A stretch of DNA of 64,000 bases from Odobenus rosmarus divergens (GCF_000321225.1 NW_004451506.1:246598-310597), one strand, 5' to 3'; positions 37,846-50,046 are shown, counted from the first letter of the stretch. The notes: a model not told the origin generated them from the sequence alone. Numbers and translations are program-made.

Positions 37846-38979
37846 CTGGCTAAATGAAAAAATCCACTTGGTTTCTTATGGAGAGCAAGGAGAAACAGCG
37901 ATTAAATGTACCAAAGCAGTACAGGGCCTGGCTTCCCTGATCAGTCCTAAGGATAAAGGATGACCCTGTCACGTCCCATGGTAAGTCTTGCCTGCTTCAA
38001 GTCTTAGATCCCTTTGGGGCAGATTTTCATATAGCCTAGGGTCATGTCCTGAATTTTAGCATAACAGAACTTCAGAGCTGATAGAAATCCAGGGGAACAA
38101 CTGCATTTCATTTTTAATATTTGAAAAACTGAAATGCAAAGAGGTTAATACCTGGTCAATGTCATACAAATGAAAGCAGAGCCCCCGCTAGATCCTCAAA
38201 ACAGTAGCATGTTACCATGGGGGTGCTACAGAATAAGGAGGAAGACGCCCCAGTGAGAGACCTACATCTGCTCCTGATACCCCTTTTCTTTAAGGGCCTA
38301 GACCCCTCTGGCCATCTGAATGGGGATAAAAGCTCAGGTGGATTGGGGAAACTCTTGGGGGAAAGTTGCAGAGCATAGGGAAGAAAACCACCATCATTCC
38401 TGTTGCAGCCTGGGCTCAAGTTTGAAAAGTGATAGGAGATGAAGCTCAAGCAACTCTTACCTACTTTTCCTTGGAATTCTCAGTTCGGTATATCTGTTTT
38501 ATGCAACCAGGAGAGAGGGTGCCATAAGAAGGGAGGAAAGCATGACATTATGACATTATTAAAGATCAAGAAACTGGACAGTGGAAAGTAAAATCGCTAG
38601 GATGGTAACCCAGAAAATGTGAGAGTTGGGAGTAAGAGAAAAGAAAGAAGATGGGTTAGCAGTTTCCTCTGCTCAGTGGTTGAGTGAACAAATGGTTTTG
38701 TATTCCAGCCAGCCTGAAGCCAACTCTGATGTTTCCTTAGCTGACTCTGAGCTTCCTTAAATGCCATTTTTTTTCTGTTCTGTGGATATAGCCATTCTCT
38801 CCGGTCCTTTTAAAAATATGAACTTCTACTTTTCTCCCTTTATGGAAGTAATGCATGCTTACTAAAATCAATTAGAAAATACAGAAAGCCTAGAAAATAT
38901 TATCCATAATCCTGTTACTCAGAGATAATCACTCTGAGACACAATAACAATGAAAACCTTAACAAGACATATATTTATA
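37846..38979. other. Intron with minor relics
   Basis: A minus-strand MIR-like piece lies at about 38085-38190 (aaactgaaatgcaaagaggt). An old dispersed repeat is suggested at 38830-38945 ('ttagaaaatacagaaagcct', 'cataatcctgttactcagag'). Nothing coding. Confidence 0.4.
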
Positions 38980-39176
38980 GGGCACCTGGGTGGCTCAGTT
39001 GGTTAAGCGACTGCCTTCGGCTCAGGTCATGATCCTGGAGTCCCGGGATCGAGTCCCACATCGGGCTTCCTGCTCGGCAGGGAGTCTGCTTCTCCCTCTG
39101 ACCCTCTTCCCTCTCGTGCTTTCTCTCATTCTCTCTCTCTCTCAAATAAATAAATAAAATCTTTAAAAAAAAAAAA
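38980..39176 (+). mobile_element. Carnivore SINE, intact
   Basis: Head gggcacctgggtggctcagt, core ggctcaggtcatgatcctgg, tail caaataaataaataaaatct plus an A-run. A perfect 16-bp duplication, aagacatatatttata, lies at 38964-38979 and 39177-39192. Confidence 0.95.
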
Positions 39177-39192
39177 AAGACATATATTTATA

Positions 39193-40325
39193 ATTTCCTG
39201 AGTGCTTAGGCACTTTTGGTATCCTTGCAATTGATCTGGGGGTCTAGAAACTATGACCTAAAAATTGTAATCTGTGAATCAGAATCTGAACAGATTTCTG
39301 CCCCTGACATGAAGCAGTCTTTTGGAGGCTCAAGAGGTCCGACAAGAGTGCTTTTCATCCTGCCATTCTCAAGAAGGTTTGTGTGTTAGCCACCATCAGC
39401 TTTATTCATTCTCAGGCAAAGTAAGTATGATGGATCTTCTTGGCCACTTTAGAGGTAACTCTCACAGTTTACAGAGGCATACATGTAAATTTCTACTTTG
39501 GCAATGTTTTTGCTACTCCCAAATAGTGTAGCTTGCAGTAAAATGGAGTTTATAGATAAAGAACAAAGGAAAAGAGAAAGGATCCGAATCGAGCACATCA
39601 AGTCTTCCTTTCTAACTAAAGGGCCAATATTAAATAAACGAAATAAACAGACCCTTGACAGCACATTCGACAAATTCGTAAAAATGTTAAAACAAAAAAT
39701 TTGATGTGACTAGTTGGAGAATAGAATTACAGCATTTTTAGAAAGCACTTCCAAAGATCAGCTAGTTTACTTTGCTGACCAGCACACAAATGTTAAACTA
39801 CCTATGACCAGTTTGTGTTTTCTTCAATCATGAAGATCAAAGATTCTGATAGTTTCTCAATAGTAAACTTCTTAAACTCAACCCAAAATGGAACCATTAA
39901 AAAAAAAGACCTATCAAAAATACTTCTCTTTCTCTTACTAAAACTCCCTCTCTTCTTGGAACAAAAATCAATGTACTTTCATCCTTTACCATGAAGACTT
40001 CATTTATGGAAACCAATTTTAGAGTGTTGAATCATATTCAGCTTGTAGTCAAACATGACAGTTTATGCCTTTTTCATGGATCCATGTCCAACTCTACCTT
40101 TCCCAAGGTAACAAGCAAATCTGCACAACTTAGCAGTGGGAAATATCTTGTTTATGTTTACGTTGTAACAGTTGTGAAAGATGGCATATTACATTGAACA
40201 TATGTTGATTGTAGTTCAAAATACAGTGGTTTCTCTGCAGATTTGTTTTGCTGAGTTTAGCTATAGTACTAAACTATAGTGGGAGAGTAGGGGATACAGT
40301 GTCATAGCTCTCTGCTTTTAAAAGG
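39193..40325. other. Intron, unique
   Basis: No repeat recognised. Several 62-74-codon frames have no support. Confidence 0.4.
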
Positions 40326-40329
40326 CAGC

Positions 40330-41285
40330 AGAGAACTTCTGGTTGTGGGCAAGGTAAGTAAGCACATGCCATTCTTTCTCCCCCCAGTGAATGCAGTTAT
40401 AAAATCTGGACAGGATTCATAAAGCAGCTATTTGAGAACTCTGAAAAGTAAATGAGAGCAGAAGATTAGAGAAGAAGATCAGAATATAAAATACTGTCAA
40501 ATAGGGGTGAGCTCTCTCTTCTTTTTCCCTCCAGTAAACCCTGGTGTGGACTTCAGAGAAGCACAAAGCCTGAAATGAACATCAAATGCAGGTAGAGAAA
40601 GCTCTAAGAGAGCCCTTGAGCTCTGGCTTAAGGAAAGGAAAGGGACTCTGAATACTCAGAAAAATTCAGATCTATCTTCCCCTTACCATTTTCTTACACC
40701 CCACAGCATTCCCCACAGCAGCAATGATAAAGGCCTTCAGGGACTTAGAATTGTGTTGGAGGAGAGCTCTCCTCTCTGATAAAAGAAGCGGTCATCCCAA
40801 GAAGATGGGATAAACCAACATTGCTTTTATTCCCCCTCTTTCTGTCATATCATTGCTTGGTCCTGGACATGAACACAGTTGCAGGAAATATGCAGTAGAG
40901 CAAGGTAACTAAAACCTTAGATTTCTGGCTGAAAGACCAAAAAAAGGAGCCCTAAGGAACAGCAAAGTACTGGGATGACAACAGAGAAGGAGGGGCGCAG
41001 GAAAACAGCCCCATAAAGATCCTCATGAACTCTCAGGTTCATCTTTAGGCTGTAAATGGGTGAATCTGGCCCTAAATACCTGTACAGTAGATGTTAGGAA
41101 CTAAACTACAGGATAGTACAACCCAGATCCCACATTGGTAACTTGATGGTGCATACACACCAGACAGAGATATGAATAGCACTGCAAAGACTTTGAAAAC
41201 AGAATTAACATTGTAACTACAACTTTCAGAAGATGAGTCAGAACTTGTGGCCTGAACTCAATTGAGTCAATTGCCTACTTAAATA
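40330..41285 (+). mobile_element. 5' part of a long decayed L1
   Basis: L1-class 5' region: aacttctggttgtgggcaag, 'tctttctccccccagtgaat' and 'gagaactctgaaaagtaaatg'. It precedes ORF2-derived sequence after the SINE at 41298-41489. The family is uncertain. Confidence 0.5.
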
Positions 41286-41297
41286 ATTAAGCTTCTC

Positions 41298-41489
41298 AGG
41301 GCACCTGGGTGGCTCAGTCGGTTGAGTGTCTGCCTTCGGCTCAGGCAATGATCCCAGGGTCCTGGGATGGAGCCACAAGTCAGGCTCCCTGCTCATCAGG
41401 GAGTCTTCTTCTCCCTCTCCCTCTGCCCTTCCCTGAACATCTATATGATATGTATCTCTCTCAAATAAATAAATAAAATCTTAAAAAAA
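41298..41489 (+). mobile_element. Carnivore SINE inside an L1
   Basis: Head agggcacctgggtggctcag, core 'cttcggctcaggcaatgatc', tail aaataaataaataaaatctt. Perfect 12-bp duplication attaagcttctc at 41286-41297 and 41490-41501. Confidence 0.94.
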
Positions 41490-41501
41490 ATTAAGCTTCT
41501 C

Positions 41502-44050
41502 CTTTAAAGAACTGGGGTGGGGGGGTGAGTACAAAATAAGCCCAAAGCAAGCAGAAAAAAAAATAACGTAAAGACATAAATCAATGAAATAGCAAACAGA
41601 AAGATAATTATGAAAAATCAATAAAAACAAAAGCTGATTTTTCAAAAAAAATTAAAAAAATGGATAAGCCTTTACTAAGAATGACAAAGAGAGAAGATCC
41701 AAATTACTAATAATAAGAATAAAAGGGAACTATGAATGCAGACCCCAAAGACATTAAAAAGATGAGAAACACTACCAATAATTCCACATATATTAACAAC
41801 TGGAATAAAATGGGCAACTCCTCAAAAACTTCAAAAAACCACCACAACAACAACAAACCCACTGAAACTCACCTACAAAGAAATAGATAACCTAAGTAGT
41901 CCTATAACTCCTAAAGAAATTGACATAGTTAAAAGGGGAAAAAAGAAACCTTGAAACCCAGATGATTTCTTGGCAAATTCTAACAAACGTGTAGAGGACA
42001 AATAACTCCAATTCTTCCTAATGTTTCCCAGATATCCTAATAAAGTACTTTAACAAATAAATCTACTACTAACAATCATACTCCATGGTGAAAAAATGGA
42101 ATGATTTCTCCCTAATATTAGAAGCAAAGCCAGGATAGCCACTGTAACCACTTTTATTCAGCATCATACTAGAAATCCTAGCTACTAGAAATCCTATAAG
42201 GCAAAAGAAAAAAATAAAAGGCATATGGATTGGGAAGAAAGAAAACCACTCCTACTCACAGTTAACAAGTGTGACTATTTAGAAAATCCCAAGGATGCAA
42301 CCAAATTCCCAGAACAAAAAGTGACTTCAGTAAGGCCACAGGATACAAGGTCAACACATGAAAATCCATTGTAGTTTTATATGCCAGCAACCAAAATTGA
42401 AAACCAACACATATCTAACAGATATGTACAAGACCTGTATGTTGAAAACTACAAAACAATGATGCACAAAATAAATAAATGGAGAGACAATGCAGTATTC
42501 ATGGATTGGAAGGCTCATAATAGTAAAGATGTCTACATTCCCCAAGTTGATCTATAGATTCAACATAATTCCAAAGTTCTAGTAGAATTTTTGGAGATAT
42601 GGCAAGCTTATTTTAAAATTTATGTGGAAAAGTAAAGGAACTTGAATAGCCAACACAATTATTTTTCTTTTAGCCAACACAATTTTTAAAATAAAGAATA
42701 AAGTGAAAAAACAACACAACTAGATTTTAAGATTTAAAAGTACCATAACCAAAAGAACACGGCATTGACAAAGACACAAATACATAGATCAATGGAAAAG
42801 AATAGAGTGTAGAAATCGATACTTATCCATCCATATATATCCATCCATAAACCCCCAAATATACATCCAATTGATTTTTGATAAGTCTGTAAAGGCAATT
42901 CAACGGAAAAAATAGTCTTTTTAACAAATGGTGCTGGAACTATTGAACATCTAATGCAAACAAAACAAAACATTAACCTAAACCTCACATCTTATACAAA
43001 AATTAACTCAAATCATAGAACTGAATGCAAAATGTAAAACTCTATAACTGCTAGAAGAAAGCAAAGGAACAAATATTTGACCTGAGATTAACCCAAAAGT
43101 TCTTGAATATAACACCAAAAACACATATATAGAAAAATTTGATAATTTGGACTTTGTAAAGAGAATGAGAAGACAAGATATATACTGGGGAAAAACATTG
43201 GCAAAACACATCTCTAACAAAGGACTTGGATCCAGAATATATGAGATACTCTCAAAACTCAACAGGAAAAAGCAAACAGCCCAATTTAAAAATAGGCAAA
43301 AGACTTGGGCAGATGCTTCATCAAGTAGTATATAATAGATGGCAAATAATGAAAAGATACTCATTAGAATGATTCAACGATTAAAATATTAAAGTGCTGG
43401 CAATACCTAGTGCTGGCAGGGATGTAGAGCAAATGGAACTCTCTCTCATACACTGTTAGTAGAAATGCAAAATTTGCACTCTAGAAAATGGTTTGTCAAT
43501 TTCTTATGAAGTTAAACATACACTTACCATATGACCCAGGAATTCCCTTCCTAGGTGTTTAACCTAGAGAAATGAAAATTTATATTTACACAAAACTTGT
43601 TCATCAATGTTGATAGCAGCTCTATTCATAACTGCCTAAAACTGAAAATGACCCAGATGCCCTTCAACAAGTAAATGGGTAAATAAATGGAAGCATCCAT
43701 ACAATAGAATACTACTGAGCAATAAAAAGGAACATGTGATTGGTGTAGGCAACAACTCTGATAAATCTCAAAGATGTTATGTTGAAAGAAGTCAATTGGA
43801 AAGGGTTACATATTGTATGATTCCATTTATGTGGCAATCTCAAAAATACAAAACTATAGCGACTGGTGGTTGCCAGAGGTTGGGATGGGAGATGCAGGGG
43901 TCAGGCAGCTTTCTAGGGTGGTAGAACAGTTCTGTATCCTGATTAGGGTGCTGGTTATATGAACCTACACCCATCTTAAAACTCCCAACTGCATACCAAG
44001 AAAGTCAATTATTGTATGTTAATTTTAAATACTAAAAAAAAATAAAACAA
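41502..44050 (+). mobile_element. L1 ORF2 and 3' end, decayed
   Basis: The sequence follows L1 ORF2 to the 3' end, with many stops: aacaaaagctgatttttcaa, 'catactccatggtgaaaaaa', 'tagccactgtaaccactttt', 'ttcatggattggaaggctca', 'aatcttatttttgataagtctg'-type block near 42870, 'caaaggacttggatccagaa', 'gatgcccttcaacaagtaaa', 'catacaatagaatactactg', and the 3' 'ggtggttgccagaggttggg'. It ends in an A-rich tail near 44030-44050. It is sense on plus, antisense to DGKI. Confidence 0.85.
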
Positions 44051-44149
44051 ATGTAATAAATACTTAAACAGTCATTCACATGGAAATACAACCAGAATCT
44101 GTACTTGGATGCTTATCACATGGCATTGTGACTGTATTGTAACAGAATA

Positions 44150-44280
44150 GGTCTATCCCTGGCATGTCCATTTCTCTAGGACAGAAACCTTAGCTTTACA
44201 ATCTCTGTATCTCCAGGATCTCATAGAACCCCTGGTATTTAAAGAAGGCCCTCAATATTTTTTCAAAGATGAAAAACTGA
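44150..44280 (+). repeat. L2 3' relic
   Basis: 'ctctaggacagaaaccttag', 'tctctgtatctccaggatct' and 'ggccctcaatattttttca' resemble the L2 tail. Confidence 0.5.
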
Positions 44281-45233
44281 CTAAATTAGGTATAAATGGT
44301 TTACATTATTTCATTTGGTGGAGAACAGGCACAAATTGGAATTTAATAAGCAGTTAGTGAAGGATAAAAGTTCTAGAAAGATATTTTACAATTTTATACC
44401 TTTGTTATTTTTGGCATTAGCTGAACAGGAGCTGGCAGTTGGAACATTTAGCACGAATATTCATGATTTTATAAAATTTATAATATTCATGAATTTATAA
44501 AATTCAGTGTGCATAGGTGCCCTTCAGCGAGGACTTTACTATGAAGTCACTTAATTATAAAGATTTTTTCATTGAAGTATTGCTCCAATAATCCATTAAG
44601 CTACATGCACAAGATTTGTGGTAAAATATTCTATTTGTTTAGTTTTGTTCTATTGGATAAAGCACTAAATAGTTTTCAATAAAACTCAGGATTTGTATGT
44701 GGTCATATATGACCAAAAATAAAATTTCAGAATTCTTTGTATAAAGATGAAATTTCCCATGTGCACAGACACTAGTAGTATGTTGCAATTCCTAAGAACC
44801 CATACTTTACACTGTTACTGCCATGACCTTCTCCCAACCAAAAAAAAAAAAAAGTTTTTAGAAAGCTAGAGAGAAAGAAAGACCGTGCAAGTTGCTTTAG
44901 GAAACCAACATTTACTACAGGAACAGGAGAAAGAGAGGCTTCTCCCCAGAAGACATCATCTATAGAAGAATTTTTCTGAGCAGAGAATGGCTGACCAAGA
45001 GTCAAAAAAAAAAAAAAAAATCAGACAAGCTGAATCCAAGATACTGGGGTCCTGACTTTCATGAGGACCAAAGCAACATTAATGTGATTATTAAACATTG
45101 CTGAAAATAGCAAATAGCATGAGAGGGGGTCAAAACTCTCAACCACTGCTGTAATATGTAAAGACACTGCTTGTTCTCGGGTTTTTCTCCAGGCTCCTTC
45201 ACAGTGTTTTCCTTTTTTAAACAGTCTAATTTA
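44281..45233. other. Intron, nothing recognised
   Basis: AT-rich, with A-runs at about 44840-44853 and 45005-45020. Confidence 0.4.
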
Positions 45234-45399
45234 GGGGCGCCTGGGTGGCTCAGTTGGTTAAGCATCTGCCTTTGGCTCAGGTCATGATCTCAGGGTCCTG
45301 GGATGGAACCCCACATCACGGACCCTGCTTCTCCCTCTCCCTCTGCCTCTCCTACTGCTTGTGTTCTCTCACTCTCAGTCAAATAAACAAATAAAATCT
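45234..45399 (+). mobile_element. Carnivore SINE
   Basis: Head ggggcgcctgggtggctcag, core ggctcaggtcatgatctcag, shortened body, tail caaataaacaaataaaatct. No clear target duplication seen; AT-rich sequence follows. Confidence 0.88.
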
Positions 45400-45914
45400 G
45401 ATTTTATTAAAAATATTTATTTATCAAAAATAAATAATTTAAAAATTAAAAATTAAAATACTCTAATAAGTTTTATTACATAAATATTTCAGAGATATGT
45501 AAATATAAAATCTATAATACGTAATATTTAATATATCATATATAGATATAAAATATTTTAGATCAACATTCAAGTTTTAAAGTGGCCACACCTAGGTGTT
45601 CTGCCTGTTACACCTTATCACAACAGTGACAGTTTACCTTATTGTAGTATACACACCTGGAACCAATAAAGAAGAGCCTTGTTTAAATTATACAACTAAA
45701 ACTGTGATAGAAATGAGACAAATTCCACATGCATCTCTATTGTTGGTATTCTCGATTCTTTGAACTCTCAATATAGCCTCTGAAAATCACTGAAAGCCAT
45801 TCCTTGGGCTCCAATTTACTGAACAGGCCTTTTGTAGAATGTAGGATATACCCCCAGAATGACCTCCAAATTGAAAATTAAATGTTATTTTCCTATTGAT
45901 TTTCTGGCCAATTT
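45400..45914. other. Intron, AT-rich
   Basis: Very AT-rich to about 45570, with no recognised gene or repeat. Confidence 0.4.
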
Positions 45915-46010
45915 TAAGTTCCATGAAGGCAGCTCTCTATTGTGCACAACATGGTGGACATAGAGCAAGTACAAGGTAATGTTTTTGAAAAATGAATGAA
46001 TAATACCTAG
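45915..46010 (+). repeat. L2 3' relic
   Basis: 'agttccatgaaggcagctct' followed by 'atagagcaagtacaaggtaa' and 'gaatgaataa' matches the order of the L2 tail. Confidence 0.5.
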
Positions 46011-46236
46011 TCCCTAGTACCTGAGGGACTAGGACTGAAAGTAGGATTATAGGATTGAACTTCAGGAATCGTTCTGGCAAATCGCTAGATGACAGACATT
46101 GCACAACTCAATAAGCCATGTATCTTTCATTCCTTCATTCTGCCAACCAATGACTCCGTTTGTTTCAGAATACTTTTTGTTAAGATCTGTGATCAGGGCT
46201 GGGGACACAAAAATTCCGTAAGAAGATATGGTCATT

Positions 46237-46410
46237 GGGCGCCTGGGGGGCTCAGTTGGTGAAGCGACTGCCTTCGGCTCAGGTCATGATCCTGGAGTCC
46301 CGGGATCGAGTCCCGCCTCGGGCTCCCTGCTCAGCGGGGAGTCTGCTTCTCCCTCTGACCTTCCCCCCTCTTGTGCTCTCTCTCTCTCAAATAAAATCTT
46401 TAAAAAAAAA
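46237..46410 (+). mobile_element. Carnivore SINE, intact
   Basis: Head gggcgcctggggggctcagt, core ggctcaggtcatgatcctgg, tail caaataaaatctttaaaaaa. Perfect duplication aagatatggtcatt at 46223-46236 and 46411-46424. Confidence 0.95.
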
Positions 46411-46639
46411 AAGATATGGTCATTGATCTCAAGTAGCCTAAGTCTAATGCACAACACACACACATAGAGCTAATGTAATTAATACCAGACTATTAAACCT
46501 TGAGAACTATAATAAGTGTATCAATAGTGAACTCCAGTGAGAACATAACTAATACGAAAAGACTCAACAAAGAATTCCTTGAAAAGCGAATGATTCAACT
46601 AGGGCTTAAGAGATACACAGGTTCCTCATAGGTGAAAGG

Positions 46640-46785
46640 TGGCAGAATGTAAATTGTTAAAGGTGTGAACTTTGAAGCCAAGCCGTCTGAGTTTGCCTCC
46701 CAGTCTACCCCTTGTTAGCTGTGTGACCTTGAGCAAGTTACTGAACCGCTTTGTGCATCAGATTCCCCACAAGACCATGGCTGGA
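46640..46785 (+). repeat. MIR
   Basis: 'gtgtgaactttgaagccaag', 'ttagctgtgtgaccttgagc' and 'aagttactgaaccgctttgt' are the MIR core in order. Confidence 0.8.
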
Positions 46786-47536
46786 GATCACAGCAAATGG
46801 GCCATGGGGCTGTTGGGGGAGTAATCAGTTAAGCAGTTAATGTCAAGCACCTGAACCAGTACCTGAACCAGAACAAAAGCTAAGTATCGGGAAGAGAAAG
46901 AAAGGGCAAGACAGAGGCAACAACTTTTTTATGTAAAAGAAGTCCTAAAGTGCTAAAACAGTTCTTTTTCACCAGAAAAAAATAAAAACATAGAATACAT
47001 TAAGTACAAATTATTAACTATACAGATGAAGCGTGTTTTGCTGACTCAGAGATAGTTTTCGGTCATTCATCTTTTATTACAATCATGGATTCTCCACCCA
47101 AATAATGCCCGGATGCATGTGCATGCACTCAAAACTCCACACATAATTTTTGGGGTCTGTTCACAAAGCAAGGACAACAGGCACCCTCCTTCGACCTCAT
47201 CCCTGAGTTACACGTAATGGAATGGTCTACGGCCATTACAAACATTCCATAAGAACCAATGCTTAGTATGGAGTTTTATACAACCCCATGCGATCATGGG
47301 CCCTAAAGTAACGCATCAAAAACCTACACCTGAACCCTTAGCGGACTGAGACAAATAGAACACAAAGAACCGGACAGCTCCATCTCAAATGACAGAGGGG
47401 CAAAGAAGGCAGTTAGGGTTGGCGGGTCCTTGTCTGAGAAGCAGACCTGTGAGGGAAAAGGAGGCGGGTAGTCTAACCCTGAGGAGGACAGGAGGGTGCT
47501 AGACAAAATGGAGAAACGGACCGGCTTTGTACTCAC
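46786..47536. other. Intron 3' of the candidate cassette exon
   Basis: On the gene strand this is downstream of the candidate 63-bp exon. No repeat recognised. Confidence 0.4.
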
Positions 47537-47599
47537 GTGGTGAAGGAGCCCGGGGGAGCAGACACTCTCCGCAGGTCGGCAGCTGCCACCTGATGGATG
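47537..47599 (-). CDS. DGKI: Candidate in-frame cassette exon of DGKI (63 bp)
   Basis: On the minus strand a pyrimidine-rich acceptor (ttccctgctgcctctag) precedes 63 bp that end at CAC followed by gtgagtac, a near-consensus donor. The upstream exon leaves two bases (GA) and the downstream exon supplies one. In that phase this stretch reads D-IHQVAAADLRRVSAPPGSF-TT with no stop, then joins AC|T CCG to give T-PQSVPDRL. It would therefore add 21 residues without a frameshift. GC is about 67%, against an AT-rich intron, and three CpGs persist inside it. The peptide is Ala/Pro/Ser-rich and holds RRVS, a PKA-type consensus. I do not recall this segment in the main DGK iota isoform, so I infer an alternative exon. 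It could be known in transcript databases, or be a chance match. Confidence 0.6.
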
Positions 47600-47986
47600 C
47601 TAGAGGCAGCAGGGAATGAGCAGCGAAGACAGTCAGCACAACAGCGTGGACAGACAGGGAACAAGCCAGGAGAGAGAAAGAGAGACACACAAAATTTAAA
47701 CAGAAATTAAATGAGTGCATCACCAAACAGTGAATGAAAAGAAAAGGAAAATCCAGCCAGCCACGGACATAATCCAAAAAGCCGGTGACAGCAATGAAGC
47801 CAACAGGACACATGGCGAGGCCTGGCTCTAAGGCAAGCCAGGGACCGCCCCGCAGGGCAGCGCGGGGTGCGGGCAGATGCGGCAGGAGTGCAGACACCTG
47901 GGCAGGGCTGCAGGCGGAAGGGAGCACCCTCATGTTCCTCTCTTGCTCTAGGTCATCTGAGACGTCCAAGGAGAGGATGCGTGCGT

Positions 47987-47988
<2 letters not shown>
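47600..47988. other. GC- and CpG-rich intronic patch
   Basis: On the gene strand this is immediately upstream of the candidate exon. The part at about 47810-47935 is strikingly GC-rich with clustered CpGs (gaccgccccgcagggcagcg), unlike the surrounding intron. No repeat family recognised. Confidence 0.6.

Positions 47989-48024
<36 letters not shown>
47989..48024. repeat. (AC)18 microsatellite
   Basis: Uninterrupted AC dinucleotides, which read as TG (UG in RNA) on the DGKI transcript strand, about 390 nt upstream of the candidate 63-bp exon's acceptor. Confidence 0.97.
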
Positions 48025-48027
<3 letters not shown>

Positions 48028-48298
48028 AGAGGAGTAGGCTGGCATAGTAAACTCATCTTTGAGAAGAGTCAAGGTAAATTTAATCCTTTAACATAGTCCT
48101 CTTGATTCCAGAGCTCTGTAGGAAATTTGTGTCAAAAGACAGCCATCGTGAAAGGCGTGGCTCAACAAAACCGGTAATGACTGCAGGTAATACCAAGAAA
48201 GCCTAGAGTCATCATGTGATGCTGCAATTTCACTCAGACTCCTGGTAGAAAGGGGAAGCCATGGACACTTCACCCTTTTCTCTCTTCTTTTATAACGG
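48025..48298. other. Intron, nothing recognised
   Basis: Short unique stretch between the AC repeat and the next SINE. Confidence 0.4.
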
Positions 48299-48307
48299 AA
48301 AGAACCG

Positions 48308-48491
48308 GGGCACCTGGGTGGCTCAGTCGTTAAGTGTCTGCCTTCGGCTCAGGGCATGATCCCAGGATCCTGGGATGGAGTCCTGCATCGGGCTCCCTGC
48401 TTCTCCCTCTCCCACTCCCCCTGCTTGTGTTCCCTCTCTCTCTGTCTCTCTCTCTCTGTCAGATAAATAAATAAAATCGTTTAAAAAAAAA
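48308..48491 (+). mobile_element. Carnivore SINE
   Basis: Head gggcacctgggtggctcagt, core 'cggctcagggcatgatccca', tail agataaataaataaaatcgt and an A-run. 9-bp duplication aaagaaccg at 48299-48307 and 48492-48500. Confidence 0.94.
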
Positions 48492-48500
48492 AAAAGAACC

Positions 48501-49429
48501 GTCAGTAGCTATTAGAAAAGATGAAACATAAAATTTAAGAAACTAAATCCAAAATGTGTTGTTAAGTTTACAGAATTATTCTCTCCACTCTGAGGATTTG
48601 AAGAGCTTCACTGTAACTGTAGTAGGCACAGCACCCCTATCCCTCTTTTCTGCTGGGTATGTAAGTTCTCACATAAAGTCACCCATGAAGCAACTCCTTG
48701 TTTTCCTCAAAGGACTAGCAATTCCAGGATGACGGAATCCAATCAACGAGTTGCCCAATTCAAAGCTTACCAACTAGAAATCTTGCCCCTGAATAATATG
48801 ATTGCCCTTCACCGTGTAGTCTTAATTACCAGTGAGCTCAGGATTTCAGCTAGCTTAAGATCTCCCTAAGCACCTGAGAAATTTTAAATTTCTGATCTCT
48901 TTCAAAGGTGCCTTTTGAATAGTATCATCAAATTTATGTGGGTACCATGTTACTAGTACATGAATATGAACCTAGACAAAACTCTTCTATTACTTTATGG
49001 GGCGATGATATTTATTGCAGCTCTTATTTTGAATAGATTCATAAGCCATGATAAAATGAGATATGCTCATGTCCCAGTAGGGTGGTGGTCTAGTGAACAC
49101 AACAAGTCTAGCCCTTCAGTTTCTATATAGTAATAGCAAATGGGATTATAGACCAAGAAATATATTTTTTTGGAAATAATTTTTTTTTTTTTGGTATAAA
49201 TGAAGATGTAGTGGCATCATGAAGGCCTACTATTTAACCATTTCTCATGGGATTTCCCCCACCTATCCAATCCATGTGAACCAGATCTTGAAATTTTTAA
49301 GTATGTATCTTCCATTTATTCACATAAAGTGTTACCAAGACATTATCTCCATTACTTTTATATTCATGGATTTTAGATCTATGTTATTTTAGATGCAATC
49401 TCAGAGCAATGTTAACAGATAGAGGATTA
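48501..49429. other. Intron, nothing recognised
   Basis: Unique intron with a T-run near 49181-49192. Confidence 0.4.
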
Positions 49430-50046
49430 TCGATCTGATCTATGTGCAAGCCACTGATTCAACACATAATCATGTCTTAGACATACTGGTAGGCACTGAG
49501 GACCCTAAGAGGAAAACTCTAAGCTGGGAGGAGAGACAAGTAAACCAAGAACTATATTATTCTTGATAAATGGTGTGATGAACATAACCCAGAACACTAA
49601 CAGGAGTATCTAACAGCTAGAAGTAGATCAAAAAGGATTCTTAGGGAGAATGATATTTCAATGGGGTCTTGAACTTGAGCAAGAGTTAACCGACAAAAAG
49701 GCAGGAAGGAAGGCAGTGCAAAAAGAGCAAGAGAAGTGCCAAAGAATGAGGATGCACGAGGCGGGCCAGTGCTCCAGACGAGCAATGATCTTTGGGGCGC
49801 AGGGGGGACGACGATGACAGCAATGATCAGAAAGCTCTGCAAAGCTAAGGAATATCCGTTTAACTTTTCGAGAAAGATCCTTCTAAGTACTAATTACTAA
49901 TCTACTGGAAAAAGCATTGTGTGAAGAGCAGTGACGCAGGAAGCAAGGAAACGTGAGCATAATTTAGTGATGCTGTGGTGAGGTAACTTAGATGGCCTTT
50001 GGACACAGGCTGTATTACTAGCAGAGCGGGTAGGTGGCGTGAGTTA
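49430..50046. repeat. Ancient LINE-like relic, first piece
   Basis: 'tactggtaggcactgaggac' resembles an L2 tail in reverse. The next part, 'atggggtcttgaacttgagc' and 'gcaggaaggaaggcagtgca', resembles a widespread ancient mammalian repeat ('gggccttgaaggatgag...ccaggcagag'). I cannot name the family. Confidence 0.4.

Noticed and set aside
47499..48020. 173-codon open frame on the minus strand, the longest in the window
   Set aside because: It covers the candidate exon but in a different frame from the one DGKI needs, and it begins in the TG repeat. It has no recognisable domain and is a chance frame over GC-rich sequence.
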